Source of the DNA: an uncultured Bacillota bacterium
Lineage (GTDB): Bacteria > Bacillota > Clostridia > Peptostreptococcales > Anaerovoracaceae
Length of the DNA: 7,896 nt
NCBI GenBank assembly: GCA_946408315.1
Contig: CAMJRV010000101.1
Span: 1 to 7,896, forward strand
Reading direction: 5' to 3'
Shown here: in pieces, positions 1 to 5,739 of the stretch
Numbering within the stretch: the stretch's first letter is position 1
Layout: each line of letters opens with the position of its first letter
Made by a program: the position numbers and the translations under genes
The notes under the pieces: model-generated
Databases searched by the model: none
What the model was told of the DNA's origin: nothing
The model's input: only the letters and a program-made list of their open reading frames with translations

Positions 1-692
1 ATCAGGCCATATACTTCAATACCCTGGCCCCCAACATGCAGGTGAAGGCTCCGGCTACCTCTGCCGGGATCAAAGCCTTTGAAGAGATGACCTATCGCGG
101 CGTCAGCATCAACGCGACGGTTTCCTTCTCCGCAACCCAGGCCATCGCCGTAGGGGAAGCGGTAGAACGGGGACTCGCGAGAAGAGAAGCGGAAGGGCTC
201 GACAATTCCGAGCTGAACCCCGTCTGCACCATCATGGTAGGCAGACTGGACGATTGGCTGAAGGAAGTGGCGGACAAGAAGGACATCTGCGTAGACCCCT
301 GCGCCCTTTATTATGCGGGAATCGCTTGCGTGAAGAAGGCATACAAGGTCTACAATGAGAGAGGGTACAGAACGAAGATGCTGTCGGCAGCTTACCGGAC
401 GCCGTTACAGTGGCTGGAGTTCATCGGCGGAGACATGATCATGACGATTCCCTACAAGAATCAGGTTCCCTTCAATGGTTCCGACTTCGAGATCAAGGCA
501 CGGATGGACGATGAAGTTGATCCATACTATATCAAGGAGCTGAGAAAGCTGCCTGATTTCGTAAAGGCGTATGACGAGATGAGCGTGGAAGAGTTCAACA
601 CCTTCGGACCGGTGAACAAGACCTTAGATCAATTTGCAGGCGGATACGACGACCTGGTGAAGATCATCCGAAAGTTCATGATAAAGTTCTAG
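1..692 (+). CDS. Transaldolase family protein, 3' part (5' end outside window)
   Basis: Transaldolases move a three-carbon dihydroxyacetone unit between sugar phosphates in the non-oxidative pentose phosphate pathway, in the cytosol, through a Schiff base on a lysine. The reading frame is open from the first base (first whole codon at 3-5, reading QAIYFNTLAPNM...). The ATG at 36 is therefore internal and about 230 C-terminal residues are visible. The stretch VKAPATSAG carries the expected Schiff-base lysine (codon 45-47), matching the IKLAST region of classical transaldolases. It is followed by GVSINATVSFSATQA and GRLDDWL, which match the family's later beta strands (compare GRILDWY in TalB). 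The C-terminal part resembles the larger (about 370-residue) transaldolases of Clostridia, recalled from memory. The stop is TAG at 690-692, followed by a hairpin. Family membership is secure; the exact substrate (sedoheptulose 7-phosphate or fructose 6-phosphate) is inferred. Confidence 0.9.
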   Translation, partial: QAIYFNTLAPNMQVKAPATSAGIKAFEEMTYRGVSINATVSFSATQAIAVGEAVERGLARREAEGLDNSELNPVCTIMVGRLDDWLKEVADKKDICVDPCALYYAGIACVKKAYKVYNERGYRTKMLSAAYRTPLQWLEFIGGDMIMTIPYKNQVPFNGSDFEIKARMDDEVDPYYIKELRKLPDFVKAYDEMSVEEFNTFGPVNKTLDQFAGGYDDLVKIIRKFMIKF

Positions 693-719
693 TTCGAGCT
701 CAATACACAAATTGACACA

Positions 720-746
720 GGGGAGGGGGAGCGAATTCCTCTCCCC
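720..746 (+). terminator. Probable hairpin terminator between convergent genes
   Basis: A G-rich arm (720-729) pairs with a C/T-rich arm (737-746) as about 10 pairs including two G-U, with a 7-base loop. It starts 27 nt after the transaldolase stop and 16 nt before the 3' end of the facing ATPase gene. The T-run behind it on the plus strand is weak (ATTCAATG then scattered T), so it may end plus-strand transcripts imperfectly. Confidence 0.45.
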
Positions 747-761
747 ATTCAATGTTTGCAT

Positions 762-2092
762 CTATTTTCCTAAACCCATCCCGATCAGCTTATCTGTATA
801 ATCCGCCATGAACAGCGGGATGTTAAGCACGTCATCGTCCAATTTGAGATTGTCCAGGGAAAACCGTATACGCAGCTTGGTTTCATTGGGAAACCTCTCC
901 TTGAATTTTTTAAGGCTGCGGCTTTCTGTATTGAATTCGGACTTGACCTCGACAGGAAAGATGTCGTTTTCCCTTTGGATGAGAAAGTCGACTTCATAAG
1001 GAGGGTTTCCTTGTGACCAGTAGCGGGGAGTTACCTCAAATTGGTTCTTCAGCGTTTGCAGCACATAATTTTCAGATAATGCACCCTTAAACTCAGTAAA
1101 CAGCCGATTGCCCTCGCCAAAAGCGGTGGGAGCCAATTGCGCTAACCTGCGAAGCAAACCGACGTCTACAAGGTAAATTTTGAAAGCGGACAGATCGTCA
1201 TATGCAGAGATGGGGATCCTCGGTGCGGAGCTTCGGTAGATTTTGCTTACCAGATTGGCATCCACCAGCCACTGCAGCGCATCTTCATATTCTCGCGCCC
1301 GAGCCCCTTCTTTTACGACCTTGTAGATAAACTTTTTGTTTTCGCGGGCAAGCTGGGAGGGAATCGACTTCCAAATCATTGAGATTTTCGGAAACTCCTT
1401 GACCTCCGGATGTTTGGCAAAATCCCTCTCGTAGGCGCCGATTATGTTGGAGAGAGCCGTTTGCATGGCTTCAACATCTCGATCTTCCGTCCATATCGCG
1501 ACTGGTTCCGGCATTCCGCCAGTGACGTAGTACATCTTCAGCTTCTCGTATAAAGGGTTAAAAAAAGCGTCAGGGATGGGTGCAAGCGTGTCTATACCGG
1601 AGAGATATTGTATCAGATTTTCATTGCCGTTTGCCATCAAAAACTCGGTAAAAGTCATAGGGTTGATCTGAAGGAGGTCTACCTTACCCACCGGGAATGA
1701 GGACGGCTTGGATAAAGCAATACCAAGCAGCGAACCTGCACAGGCGACATGGTACTGGGCGCATTCTCACAGAAGTATTTCATTGAATTGATGACATTTG
1801 GGCAGTCCTGTACCTCGTCAAAAATAATCAGCGTATTTTCCGGCTGAATCTTTTTCCCGCTGGCCAGAATCAGATTTTGTAAAATTCTTTCTACGTCCTT
1901 GGTGGTTTCAAAAAACTGCTTGTATTCCTCATGCTCGTCAAAGTTAAAGTAAGCTATATTTTCGTAGTGTCGCTTGCCGAACTCTTTGAGAACCCAAGTC
2001 TTGCCCACCTGCCGCACGCCTTTCAAAATCAGCGGCTTGCGGTGTTTGGAATTCTTCCATTTTAATAAATCATTCAAAATAAGGCGTTCCAT
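762..2092 (-). pseudogene. AAA_14/DUF4143 family ATPase, split by a one-base frameshift
   Basis: The family consists of predicted ATPases with an N-terminal AAA+ core and a C-terminal DUF4143 domain, common in bacteria and archaea, with cellular role poorly known. The N-terminal piece (1679-2092) starts at ATG 2092 with ribosome binding site GGAGGT at 2098-2103. It shows Walker A GVRQVGKT (residues 25-32) and Walker B LIIFDE (88-93), then from residue 113 runs into an unrelated tail and stops. The -1 frame takes over exactly there and reads QYHVACAGSLLGIALSKPSS (a GSLLG sensor-1-like strand), then FPVGKVDLLQINPMTFTEFL, and continues to TAG at 762. The change maps to the GGG at 1757-1759 (CCC in the coding strand), and one added C restores 443 residues, the usual family length. 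The C-terminal part keeps EVDFLI and FPVEVKS, a PD-(D/E)XK-like pattern. A downstream GTG at 1691 is an internal codon, not a likely start. It may be a true pseudogene or a base-call error. Confidence 0.85.
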
Positions 2093-2137
2093 TTTACACC
2101 TCCGTCACACTTTTATAGATAATTTGTCGTAGATTAT

Positions 2138-2158
2138 CACGATATTATAATTATCGTG
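2138..2158. promoter_or_regulatory. Inverted repeat over a possible -10 box (candidate operator)
   Basis: The arms CACGATA (2138-2144) and TATCGTG (2152-2158) are perfect 7-bp inverted repeats around a 7-bp AT spacer. On the minus strand the spacer region contains TATAAT (2144-2149), a candidate -10 box about 50 bp before the ATPase start codon, although no good -35 is seen 17 bp upstream. A protein bound here would block that promoter. The dyad could also be chance in AT-rich DNA. Confidence 0.35.
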
Positions 2159-2277
2159 CACTATTTTCTTATATAATGCAACTGGAATCACAAAATTATT
2201 AAGCAAATAAGTAGAAAAACCGCAATTCTCAGTCCCTCTTTTTTAGACCGGGCTGAAGGGGAGGATAGAATAAAAGC

Positions 2278-2309
2278 AAAAAAAACCCGCTCTTATAAAA
2301 GAGCGGGTT
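2278..2309 (-). terminator. Rho-independent terminator of the cold shock gene
   Basis: A perfect 11-bp stem is formed by AACCCGCTCTT (2284-2294) and AAGAGCGGGTT (2299-2309) around a 4-base loop. Read on the minus strand, the stem runs into an uninterrupted tract of eight T (complement of 2278-2285). It begins 11 nt past the cold shock stop codon, in the correct orientation for it. It also separates that gene from the ATPase gene. Confidence 0.93.
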
Positions 2310-2320
2310 GATCGTGAAAG

Positions 2321-2533
2321 TTAGGCTACATAAACGTTGATGGCGCGCATCTTGTTGGAATCTCTGGAATCAACTTCGGTGTCATACGTCACCTTCTGGC
2401 CCTCAGCAAGAGATTTGAATCCCGTGCCCTGAATCGCGGAGAAATGGACGAAAACGTCCCCGGATCCGTTGTCGTTGGAAATAAATCCAAACCCTTTACT
2501 CTCATTAAACCATTTTACAGTACCATTATTCAT
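2321..2533 (-). CDS. Cold shock protein, CspA family
   Basis: A 70-residue single cold-shock domain protein, the normal length of the family. It is a small beta-barrel that binds single-stranded RNA and DNA and melts mRNA structure as an RNA chaperone in the cytosol. The sequence starts [18 protein letters not shown], with the RNP-1 motif KGFGFI at about residues 13-18. RNP-2 VFVHF lies at about 27-31, preceded by GSGD. The acidic C-terminal half ([12 protein letters not shown]) and final NVYVA are also typical. The start at ATG 2533 is set by ribosome binding site AAGGAGGT (2540-2547) six bases before it. The gene is a single transcription unit with its own promoter and terminator. The family is certain, but which Csp paralogue it is cannot be told, nor whether it is cold-induced. 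Confidence 0.97.
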   Translation of the reverse strand: MNNGTVKWFNESKGFGFISNDNGSGDVFVHFSAIQGTGFKSLAEGQKVTYDTEVDSRDSNKMRAINVYVA

Positions 2534-2587
2534 ATCGGTACCTCCTTTATAATATTATCCCGTGCAAAAACAAAAGCCACAGCGCCG

Positions 2588-2612
2588 TAAGTCAAAATGG
2601 AAAATTGACTTA
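2588..2612 (-). promoter_or_regulatory. Stem-loop in the cold shock mRNA leader
   Basis: TAAGTCAA (2588-2595) and TTGACTTA (2605-2612) form a perfect 8-bp stem with a 9-base loop, inside the roughly 110-nt untranslated leader between the predicted transcription start (about 2644) and the start codon at 2533. Long structured leaders are known to give temperature-dependent stability and translation in cspA-type genes. That this stem does so is inference. Confidence 0.4.
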
Positions 2613-2650
2613 AACCTGTAGCATCAATTAATACATTTAGAATTACTTTG

Positions 2651-2679
2651 AGTATATACGCTAAAAAGAGAACTGTCAA
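2651..2679 (-). promoter_or_regulatory. Sigma-A promoter of the cold shock gene
   Basis: On the minus strand a perfect -35 box TTGACA (2674-2679) is followed after exactly 17 bp by TATACT (2651-2656), one base from the -10 consensus. Transcription would start near 2644, giving a leader of about 110 nt before the cold shock start codon. This is the clearest promoter in the window. Confidence 0.88.
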
Positions 2680-2707
2680 CCCAAAAATTTCAATAAGGTT
2701 TTAACAG

Positions 2708-2753
2708 AGAGAAAAATTAAGGGCGCAGGCGCTTCGGCGGAAATTCTCTCTCA
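2708..2753. repeat. Inverted repeat in the gap before the cold shock promoter
   Basis: AGAGAGAA (2708-2715) and TTCTCTCT (2746-2753) are perfect 8-bp inverted arms around a 30-base interior that is GC-rich (GGGCGCAGGCGCTTCGGCGG). It sits between the small-gene terminator and the cold shock promoter. There is no T-tract that would make it a terminator, so its role is unknown and it may be chance. Confidence 0.25.
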
Positions 2754-2759
2754 TGCAAT

Positions 2760-2782
2760 GAAAAAGGAAGCCTAAGCTTCCT
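2760..2782 (-). terminator. Rho-independent terminator of the small 47-residue gene
   Basis: AGGAAGC (2765-2771) and GCTTCCT (2776-2782) form a 7-bp stem with a CTAA loop. On the minus strand it is followed by a run of T from the complement of 2761-2764. It lies 9 nt after the stop codon of the small minus-strand gene, which supports that gene being real and transcribed on its own. Confidence 0.75.
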
Positions 2783-2791
2783 CCTGGGTAT

Positions 2792-2935
2792 CTATATGGA
2801 ATCTTCAATCTGACGCTGAAGATCCGCGATATCTTTTGTCCAACTCTTTATTGCCCCTTTGTCATCATTTTCGCAAGCCTTCTTAAGTGCCTGCTTGTAT
2901 GACAATAATTTAAATTGCATCGTTCTCTTATCCAT
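2792..2935 (-). CDS. Small hypothetical protein, 47 residues
   Basis: I do not recognise this protein. The start ATG at 2935 is chosen because GGGAGGT (2941-2947) lies five bases before it and a promoter -10 box lies just upstream. A longer frame running back to 3025 would place 30 extra residues across that promoter and the ribosome binding site, so it is rejected. The product reads MDKRTMQFKLLSYKQALKKA, then CENDDKGAIKSWTKDIADLQ, and ends RQIEDSI. It is hydrophilic, rich in K, D and Q, and probably all helical, with hydrophobic spacing that would allow a short coiled coil. There is no signal peptide or membrane segment. It has its own promoter and terminator and is followed by the cold shock gene. 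A small regulatory or partner-binding protein is possible, but no function is supported. Confidence 0.7.
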   Translation of the reverse strand: MDKRTMQFKLLSYKQALKKACENDDKGAIKSWTKDIADLQRQIEDSI

Positions 2936-2956
2936 AACGCACCTCCCAATATTTAC

Positions 2957-2962
2957 AGTATA
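2957..2962 (-). promoter_or_regulatory. Extended -10 promoter of the small gene
   Basis: On the minus strand TGG-TATACT forms an extended -10 box (TATACT at 2957-2962). The -35 region 17 bp upstream is poor (GTGTAA), as is usual with extended -10 promoters. Transcription would begin near 2950, leaving a very short leader before GGGAGGT at 2941-2947. The 3' end of the response regulator gene is only about 60 bp upstream with no terminator seen, so read-through is also possible. Confidence 0.55.
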
Positions 2963-3021
2963 CCACATCCGGCGGATAATTACACGTGATTTGCCAGAAT
3001 GATGCGGGCCTACTGGGATTC

Positions 3022-3738
3022 TCAATCTTTCTTTTTCAGATCGGCGTTGAATTTATAGCCAACCCCTCGAACCGTCAGGATAAACTTTGGACTTCCCGGG
3101 TCCGGCTCGATTTTCTTTCGGATATTTCCGATGTACACGATGATGGTTCTGGAATCTCCGTCCAGCGAGTTTTCCTTCCAGACCGCCTCATAGATCTGTT
3201 CCACCGTATAGATCCGCTTCGGATTTGACATGAGCAGCGCGAGGATTTGAAATTCTTTGGCGGAGAGGGAAATTGCCCGGTCGCCGCAGCAAACTTCATA
3301 TGTATCCTTGTTGATCCTGATATCCTGATACTCCACCGTGGCGTCTGCGGCGAATTTCCTGTCCTCCATCAGCCGGTTCCTTCTGAGATGGGCTTTGACT
3401 CTGGCGACCAGCTCCAGCCCGGAAAAGGGCTTGGTGATATAGTCGTCGCCTCCCGCTCCCAGGGCGATAACCTTGTCGATATCGTTTGATTTGCAGCTGG
3501 CGAAGATGATCGGGCAGTCCGTCAATTTCCGAATGCTCAGACAGAGCTCCGTACCCTCGATATCCGGAAGCATGATGTCCAAAACGATCAGGTCGATCTT
3601 CTGCTTTCTCAGCAAGGCGAGGGCTTCCATGCCGCTGGCTGCGGAGAAAACGCGAAATCCTTCTTCGGCAAGATACAGTCTGGAAAAATCGACGATTCCC
3701 TTTTCATCGTCAACAATGAGAATGCTTTCGTTTGGCAT
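3022..3738 (-). CDS. Response regulator, OmpR/PhoB family (winged-helix output)
   Basis: A cytosolic DNA-binding regulator of 238 residues, normal for the family, expected to be phosphorylated by the kinase encoded just upstream. The receiver domain (about 1-120) has the acidic pair D10-D11 (ILIVDDE) and phospho-acceptor D54 in IVLDIMLPD. The switch position is Ser81 where Thr is more usual, followed by GGDDY (97-101) and the conserved K103 in TKPF. The C-terminal winged helix (about 135-235) shows LSAKEFQILALLM, then SRTIIVYIGNIRKKIE as recognition helix, and the wing TVRGVGYKF. The start ATG at 3738 has GGGAGGGAG a few bases upstream. It lies 49 nt behind the kinase stop codon on the same strand with no terminator between them, so the two form an operon in the order kinase-regulator. 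The target genes are unknown. Confidence 0.95.
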   Translation of the reverse strand: MPNESILIVDDEKGIVDFSRLYLAEEGFRVFSAASGMEALALLRKQKIDLIVLDIMLPDIEGTELCLSIRKLTDCPIIFASCKSNDIDKVIALGAGGDDYITKPFSGLELVARVKAHLRRNRLMEDRKFAADATVEYQDIRINKDTYEVCCGDRAISLSAKEFQILALLMSNPKRIYTVEQIYEAVWKENSLDGDSRTIIVYIGNIRKKIEPDPGSPKFILTVRGVGYKFNADLKKKD

Positions 3739-3787
3739 ATCTCCCTCCCTATCTTCATTTTTTCGCCGGACAATATAAGCTTAAATG

Positions 3788-5503
3788 TTACAGAGTACTG
3801 GCCGCACAGGGGAATTTAATCGTAAAGGTGGTGCCCTGATTCAGTTCGCTCTCCGTCGAAATCTCCGCACCGTGCTTTGCCAGGATCTCCTTTGAGATCG
3901 CAAGCCCCAGCCCGGTTCCCTTGCTCTTCGCATCATTGGAGACGGTATAAAACATTTCAAAGATGTGCGGCAGGTCTTTTTTCTCAATCCCGGAACCAGT
4001 ATCGGAAATTCGGGTTACGAGAAATTTCTCTTCGGAAAGTTCGCATCCGACGGTGATCTTACCGGGCTTCGGCATGTTTTTCATCGCGTTGTTCACAAGA
4101 TTATACATTACCTGTTCGATTCTTTCAACATCCAGGATAAACTCGGGATTCTTCCGCCTCACATCCTCGGATATATCCAGTTCAAATCTGCAGCCCGCCT
4201 GTTCTGCATCCCGGGCAAACTTTTCAAAGATCTGCAGAAAGCTTTCGTCAAAGGGGAGCAAATAAAAATTGAAGGTAAACTGGCCGCTCTCAAACTGGGA
4301 AAGCTCAAACAGGTCGGTAACGAGCCGCTCCAGCAGCCGGGTTTTCTGATAGGCGTTTGAAACGAAATCCATGAGCTGCTCTCTGTCGCCGTTGATCTTA
4401 TCGTCCAGGATTGCTTCCAGATTCCCACGCAGCGTCGTAATGGGCGTCTTCAGCTCGTGGGAGATGGAATACAGAAGTTTCTGCCGCTCCTTTTCCGAGT
4501 TATTCTTCTCGTCTCGGAACCTTTTGTTTTCCGTGATGTCCTGCATCCGGCCCTCAATCCCGAAAATATCCCCGGAGGAATCATGGATCACCGTAGTATA
4601 CTCCTGAAACCACCGGTATTCTCCGCTTTTGCTCCGATACCGCAGCAGGATGGAGGAATCGGGCGATAGGTTCGGCGTGATGCTCAGATCGAACAGGGCT
4701 TTGTCGTCCGGGTGGACGCATTCCAGCAGCAGATACGGATTTTTATAAAACTCCTTCTGGGAATACCCTAAGATTCCGGTCACGTTAGGGCTGATATATT
4801 CAAAGCAGGGATCGGGTTTTTTCGTATAGAGGTAGACGATATCCCTGGAATTCTCAGTCAGCAATCGAAAGATTTTCTCGTTCCGTTTCAGGGCGTCGTT
4901 GTTTTTCTGCAGAAAGACAAAGAAAATTGAAACGTTCAGCGCCACGATCAGCGCAAGCTCGAGAATGTAGTGGGTGGAAGAGGAATTAAAATCGGGGTTC
5001 AGATAAAAATAATAGGATTTATGAATCCCCCAAATGATGAAAATAATTCCTGTGACGCTCTTTTCCACGCCCTCGATGGGCCATTCCTGCAGAAATTCGA
5101 TCCCTGTATAAATTGCTACAACGCTGTAAAAAAGCGACAGCGGAAGCACTTCGATAAAATAGGTGAAATCGAAGCCCACACAGATCGCAATCCATAGCAG
5201 GTTTCCCAGGAACAGCCATCCCCAGAAACGAGGAATTTCCTTTTTCGTGAGGCGGTACGTGCCGGCCAGCAGGATCAGCGCGCTGAGAGAAAAGATGATT
5301 TGCTGAAACGTCAGCAGATATTTCCCTGAAACCGCGTCGATAAAGAGAATCTGCATGAGCACGCCCAGCCCGTACAGGCTCCAGCTCACCCCCCAGAATC
5401 CGATCGCTCTTTCACGGTTTTTCCTGTAGAGGAATAAAAAAATGAAAGCGAATATGAACAGAAATATCGTCAGGATCAAGGCGTAATAAAACATTAAAAA
5501 CAT
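3788..5503 (-). CDS. Membrane sensor histidine kinase (about 7 TM, PAS, HisKA, HATPase)
   Basis: An inner-membrane kinase that autophosphorylates on histidine and passes the phosphate to the regulator encoded next. Residues are numbered from GTG 5512 (574 residues). Residues 7-200 hold about seven hydrophobic segments (near 7-29, 36-57, 70-90, 97-115, 121-142, 152-172, 181-201) with short loops and no large extracellular domain. A PAS domain follows at about 213-330 (FEYISPNVTGILGYS; ending EGRMQDITENKRF). The HisKA helix carries the phospho-acceptor H352 in SISHELKTPITTLRGNLEAI. The ATPase domain has the N box (NLVNNAMK, 471-478), G1 DTGSGI (504-509), F box FEMFY and G2 GTGLGL (532-537), so all catalytic motifs are intact. 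The start is unsettled: ATG 5503 is chosen because GGTGAGG (5506-5512) precedes it closely, GTG 5512 has no upstream binding site, and ATG 5494 gives wider spacing. The signal is unknown. Confidence 0.93.
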   Translation of the reverse strand: MFLMFYYALILTIFLFIFAFIFLFLYRKNRERAIGFWGVSWSLYGLGVLMQILFIDAVSGKYLLTFQQIIFSLSALILLAGTYRLTKKEIPRFWGWLFLGNLLWIAICVGFDFTYFIEVLPLSLFYSVVAIYTGIEFLQEWPIEGVEKSVTGIIFIIWGIHKSYYFYLNPDFNSSSTHYILELALIVALNVSIFFVFLQKNNDALKRNEKIFRLLTENSRDIVYLYTKKPDPCFEYISPNVTGILGYSQKEFYKNPYLLLECVHPDDKALFDLSITPNLSPDSSILLRYRSKSGEYRWFQEYTTVIHDSSGDIFGIEGRMQDITENKRFRDEKNNSEKERQKLLYSISHELKTPITTLRGNLEAILDDKINGDREQLMDFVSNAYQKTRLLERLVTDLFELSQFESGQFTFNFYLLPFDESFLQIFEKFARDAEQAGCRFELDISEDVRRKNPEFILDVERIEQVMYNLVNNAMKNMPKPGKITVGCELSEEKFLVTRISDTGSGIEKKDLPHIFEMFYTVSNDAKSKGTGLGLAISKEILAKHGAEISTESELNQGTTFTIKFPCAASTL

Positions 5504-5555
5504 AGTCCTCACCGAAAGGTACGGGCAGCCTGCTGGATTTGCAACTATTTATGCC

Positions 5556-5609
5556 CCTTGATGGTATCATTATAAACCTGGTCCTTGATGGTATCATTAT
5601 AAACCCGGT
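5556..5609. repeat. Tandem duplication, two 27-bp units
   Basis: Two head-to-tail copies, 5556-5582 and 5583-5609, each beginning CCTTGATGGTATCATTATAA, differ at a single base (T at 5579, C at 5606). Read on the minus strand each copy contains TATAAT inside the imperfect dyad GGTTTATAATGATACC. The pair sits about 55-105 bp upstream of the histidine kinase start, where a promoter is expected. It could be a recent replication-slippage duplication that doubled a -10 box, or a two-site operator. Two copies only, with no spacer, so it is not a CRISPR array. Confidence 0.9.
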
Positions 5610-5625
5610 CCCGGCGGTGGGGCAA
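5569..5625 (-). promoter_or_regulatory. Candidate promoter of the kinase-regulator operon, with doubled -10 box
   Basis: On the minus strand TTGCCC (5620-5625) is followed after 18 bp by TATAAT (5596-5601), a plausible sigma-A promoter starting near 5589. A second identical TATAAT lies at 5569-5574 in the other repeat copy, but its matching -35 (ATGATA) is poor. The leader to the kinase start would be about 65-95 nt. Confidence 0.5.
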
Positions 5626-5655
5626 GACGGATATTGTCTGAGTTTTTATTATTTT

Positions 5656-5698
5656 TTGACGGGTTCATTATTCGTTTTTTATGTTAAAGAGATATACT
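5656..5698 (+). promoter_or_regulatory. Candidate promoter(s) of the Cache-amidase operon
   Basis: TTGACG (5656-5661) stands 18 bp before TATGTT (5680-5685), a fair sigma-A match. A better -10 hexamer, TATACT, lies at 5693-5698 but has only a poor -35. Either would start transcription about 30-50 bp before the gene at 5740. The T-rich stretch 5641-5680 is typical of Firmicute promoter regions. Confidence 0.5.
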
Positions 5699-5739
5699 CA
5701 CGGATATAGGCCGCCCCGCGTTCGGAAAGGTTGGATCTC

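Noticed and set aside
1755..1762. Programmed -1 ribosomal frameshift in the ATPase gene
   Set aside because: The site (GCG CCC AGT in the coding strand) is not a standard X XXY YYZ slippery heptamer, and I see no obvious strong downstream stem. A mutation or base-call error is simpler.
2960..3021. Terminator after the response regulator gene
   Set aside because: Only a short CCAG/CTGG pairing is present, with no stable stem and no T-tract on the minus strand.
2936..3025. 30-residue N-terminal extension of the small 47-residue protein
   Set aside because: The extension would cover the extended -10 box and a strong ribosome binding site placed ideally for the ATG at 2935, and it overlaps the regulator's last codon.
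3965..4360. Plus-strand open frames opposite the kinase catalytic region
   Set aside because: They are shadows of the HisKA/HATPase coding sequence, which has all catalytic motifs on the minus strand.
5556..5609. CRISPR-like or iteron array
   Set aside because: There are only two directly abutting copies with no spacers, and no cas or replication gene nearby.
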